The notes under the pieces were generated by a model. The model searched no databases. It had not been told where the DNA came from and saw only the letters and a program-made list of their open reading frames with translations. From positions 248,001 to 312,000 of the forward strand of contig CAXBBS010000001.1 in assembly GCA_963974485.1 (NCBI GenBank): a stretch of DNA of 64,000 bases, in the 5' to 3' direction. This DNA comes from JAALKW01 sp963974485 (GTDB taxonomy: Bacteria; Pseudomonadota; Gammaproteobacteria; Legionellales; Legionellaceae). This document shows positions 63,635 through 64,000 of this stretch, in pieces. Both the position numbers and the translations under genes were made by a program. How positions within the stretch are numbered: the stretch's first letter is position 1; the number at the start of each line of letters is the position of its first letter.

Positions 63635-64000
63635 ATGAGTCAATTGATTGACCGACGACAGAGCGCTGGCAAAAAAAGCACGGTAAATCGGCAGCGCTTT
63701 TTACGTCGTTACAAACATCAAATCAAAGAAGCGGTTTCAAACGCCATTGGTAAGCGTAGCATTACAGGCATTAATCACGAAGAAAAAGTGACTATTCCCG
63801 CCAAAGATATCGCCGAGCCGAGATTCACACGGGGGAAAGGCGGCAATGTTGAACGCGTCCTTCCCGGTAACGATGAATTTCTTACCGGCGATCGCATTCA
63901 ACGCCCAAGCCCACAAGGCCAAGGTGGTGGTGGAGACGGCGAAGCAAGCAAAGACGGAAGCGGTGAGGACGATTTTGTATTTGAACTTTCACGCGACGAA
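63635..64000 (+). CDS. yeaH: YeaH/YhbH family (DUF444) protein, N-terminal part
   Basis: The reading starts MSQLIDRRQSAGKKSTVNRQRFLRRY and runs through RPSPQGQGGGGDGEAS to the window end, about 122 residues, so the gene is partial. This is the typical start of YeaH: a basic RQRFLRRYK helix and a Gly-rich linker; the downstream VWA-like domain is outside the window. It is the standard partner of prkA; a spoVR/ycgB gene would be expected next. Confidence 0.93.
   Translation, partial: MSQLIDRRQSAGKKSTVNRQRFLRRYKHQIKEAVSNAIGKRSITGINHEEKVTIPAKDIAEPRFTRGKGGNVERVLPGNDEFLTGDRIQRPSPQGQGGGGDGEASKDGSGEDDFVFELSRDE

Noticed and set aside
1..64000. CRISPR arrays, insertion sequences, prophage genes, rRNA genes
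   Set aside because: None were seen: no regularly spaced repeats, transposase, integrase, phage structural genes or rRNA sequence.

Overview
The window reads as chromosome of a Gammaproteobacterium of the Legionella/Coxiella type (order Legionellales, by inference). The main reasons are the conserved order rlmE-ftsH-folP-glmM-tpiA-secG-tRNA-Leu-nuoA onward, the neighbourhoods trxA...rho-ubiD-flavin reductase and prkA-yeaH, a RMD1/DUF155 protein, and small outer-membrane barrels whose predicted mature N-terminus is G-x-M-G-x-P. Many host-associated-looking coiled-coil or multi-membrane proteins of unknown function sit singly between housekeeping genes. No transposase, integrase, phage gene or CRISPR array was seen.

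Layout. 1-10108 (minus): NADH dehydrogenase I, nuoA to nuoL, with nuoL cut by the window edge. 10126-13570 (minus): tRNA-Leu(GAG), secG, tpiA, glmM, folP. 13578-14922 (minus): two paralogous beta-barrel genes with their own consensus promoter, placed inside the otherwise conserved ftsH-folP linkage. 15079-17728 (minus): ftsH and rlmE. 17858-20849 (plus): cytochrome bd oxidase with both small subunits (cydP-like, cydA, cydB, cydX). 20931-24559: a membrane/coiled-coil protein, a small conserved protein, a hotdog thioesterase, and two coiled-coil paralogues. 24643-26581 (minus): PiT phosphate transporter and its DUF47 partner. 26774-31318: accessory stretch with a small protein, a TPP-dependent decarboxylase, a membrane protein, a broken RelB/DinJ antitoxin gene with its operator, a 24-bp perfect inverted repeat, and an unknown ORF that runs into tRNA-Leu(CAG). 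31382-38226: fumC, rsmE, trxA, a secreted protein, rho, ubiD, flavin reductase. 38345-43727: AAA/DUF4143 ATPase, small membrane protein, unknown membrane protein, and an ABC importer lacking a visible binding protein. 43860-48244: glycine cleavage operon gcvT-H-PA-PB. 48341-57022: HTH protein, DUF155 protein, two-domain GNAT, ketoacyl-ACP synthase, coiled-coil protein, lpxD, polA, rpiA. 57121-61607: a third barrel paralogue, two tandem multi-membrane paralogues, a DUF2490 outer-membrane protein. 61688-64000: prkA and the start of yeaH.

Together the genes describe an aerobic respiratory cell (complex I, bd oxidase, fumarase, a UbiD-type decarboxylase that would supply quinone) with glycine oxidation and LPS synthesis. 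The accessory genes lack database-level recognition from sequence alone. The strongest candidates for something new are the tandem membrane paralogues at 58214-60822, the coiled-coil pair at 22903-24559, and the toxin-antitoxin debris whose 3' end is shared with the gene at 26774.
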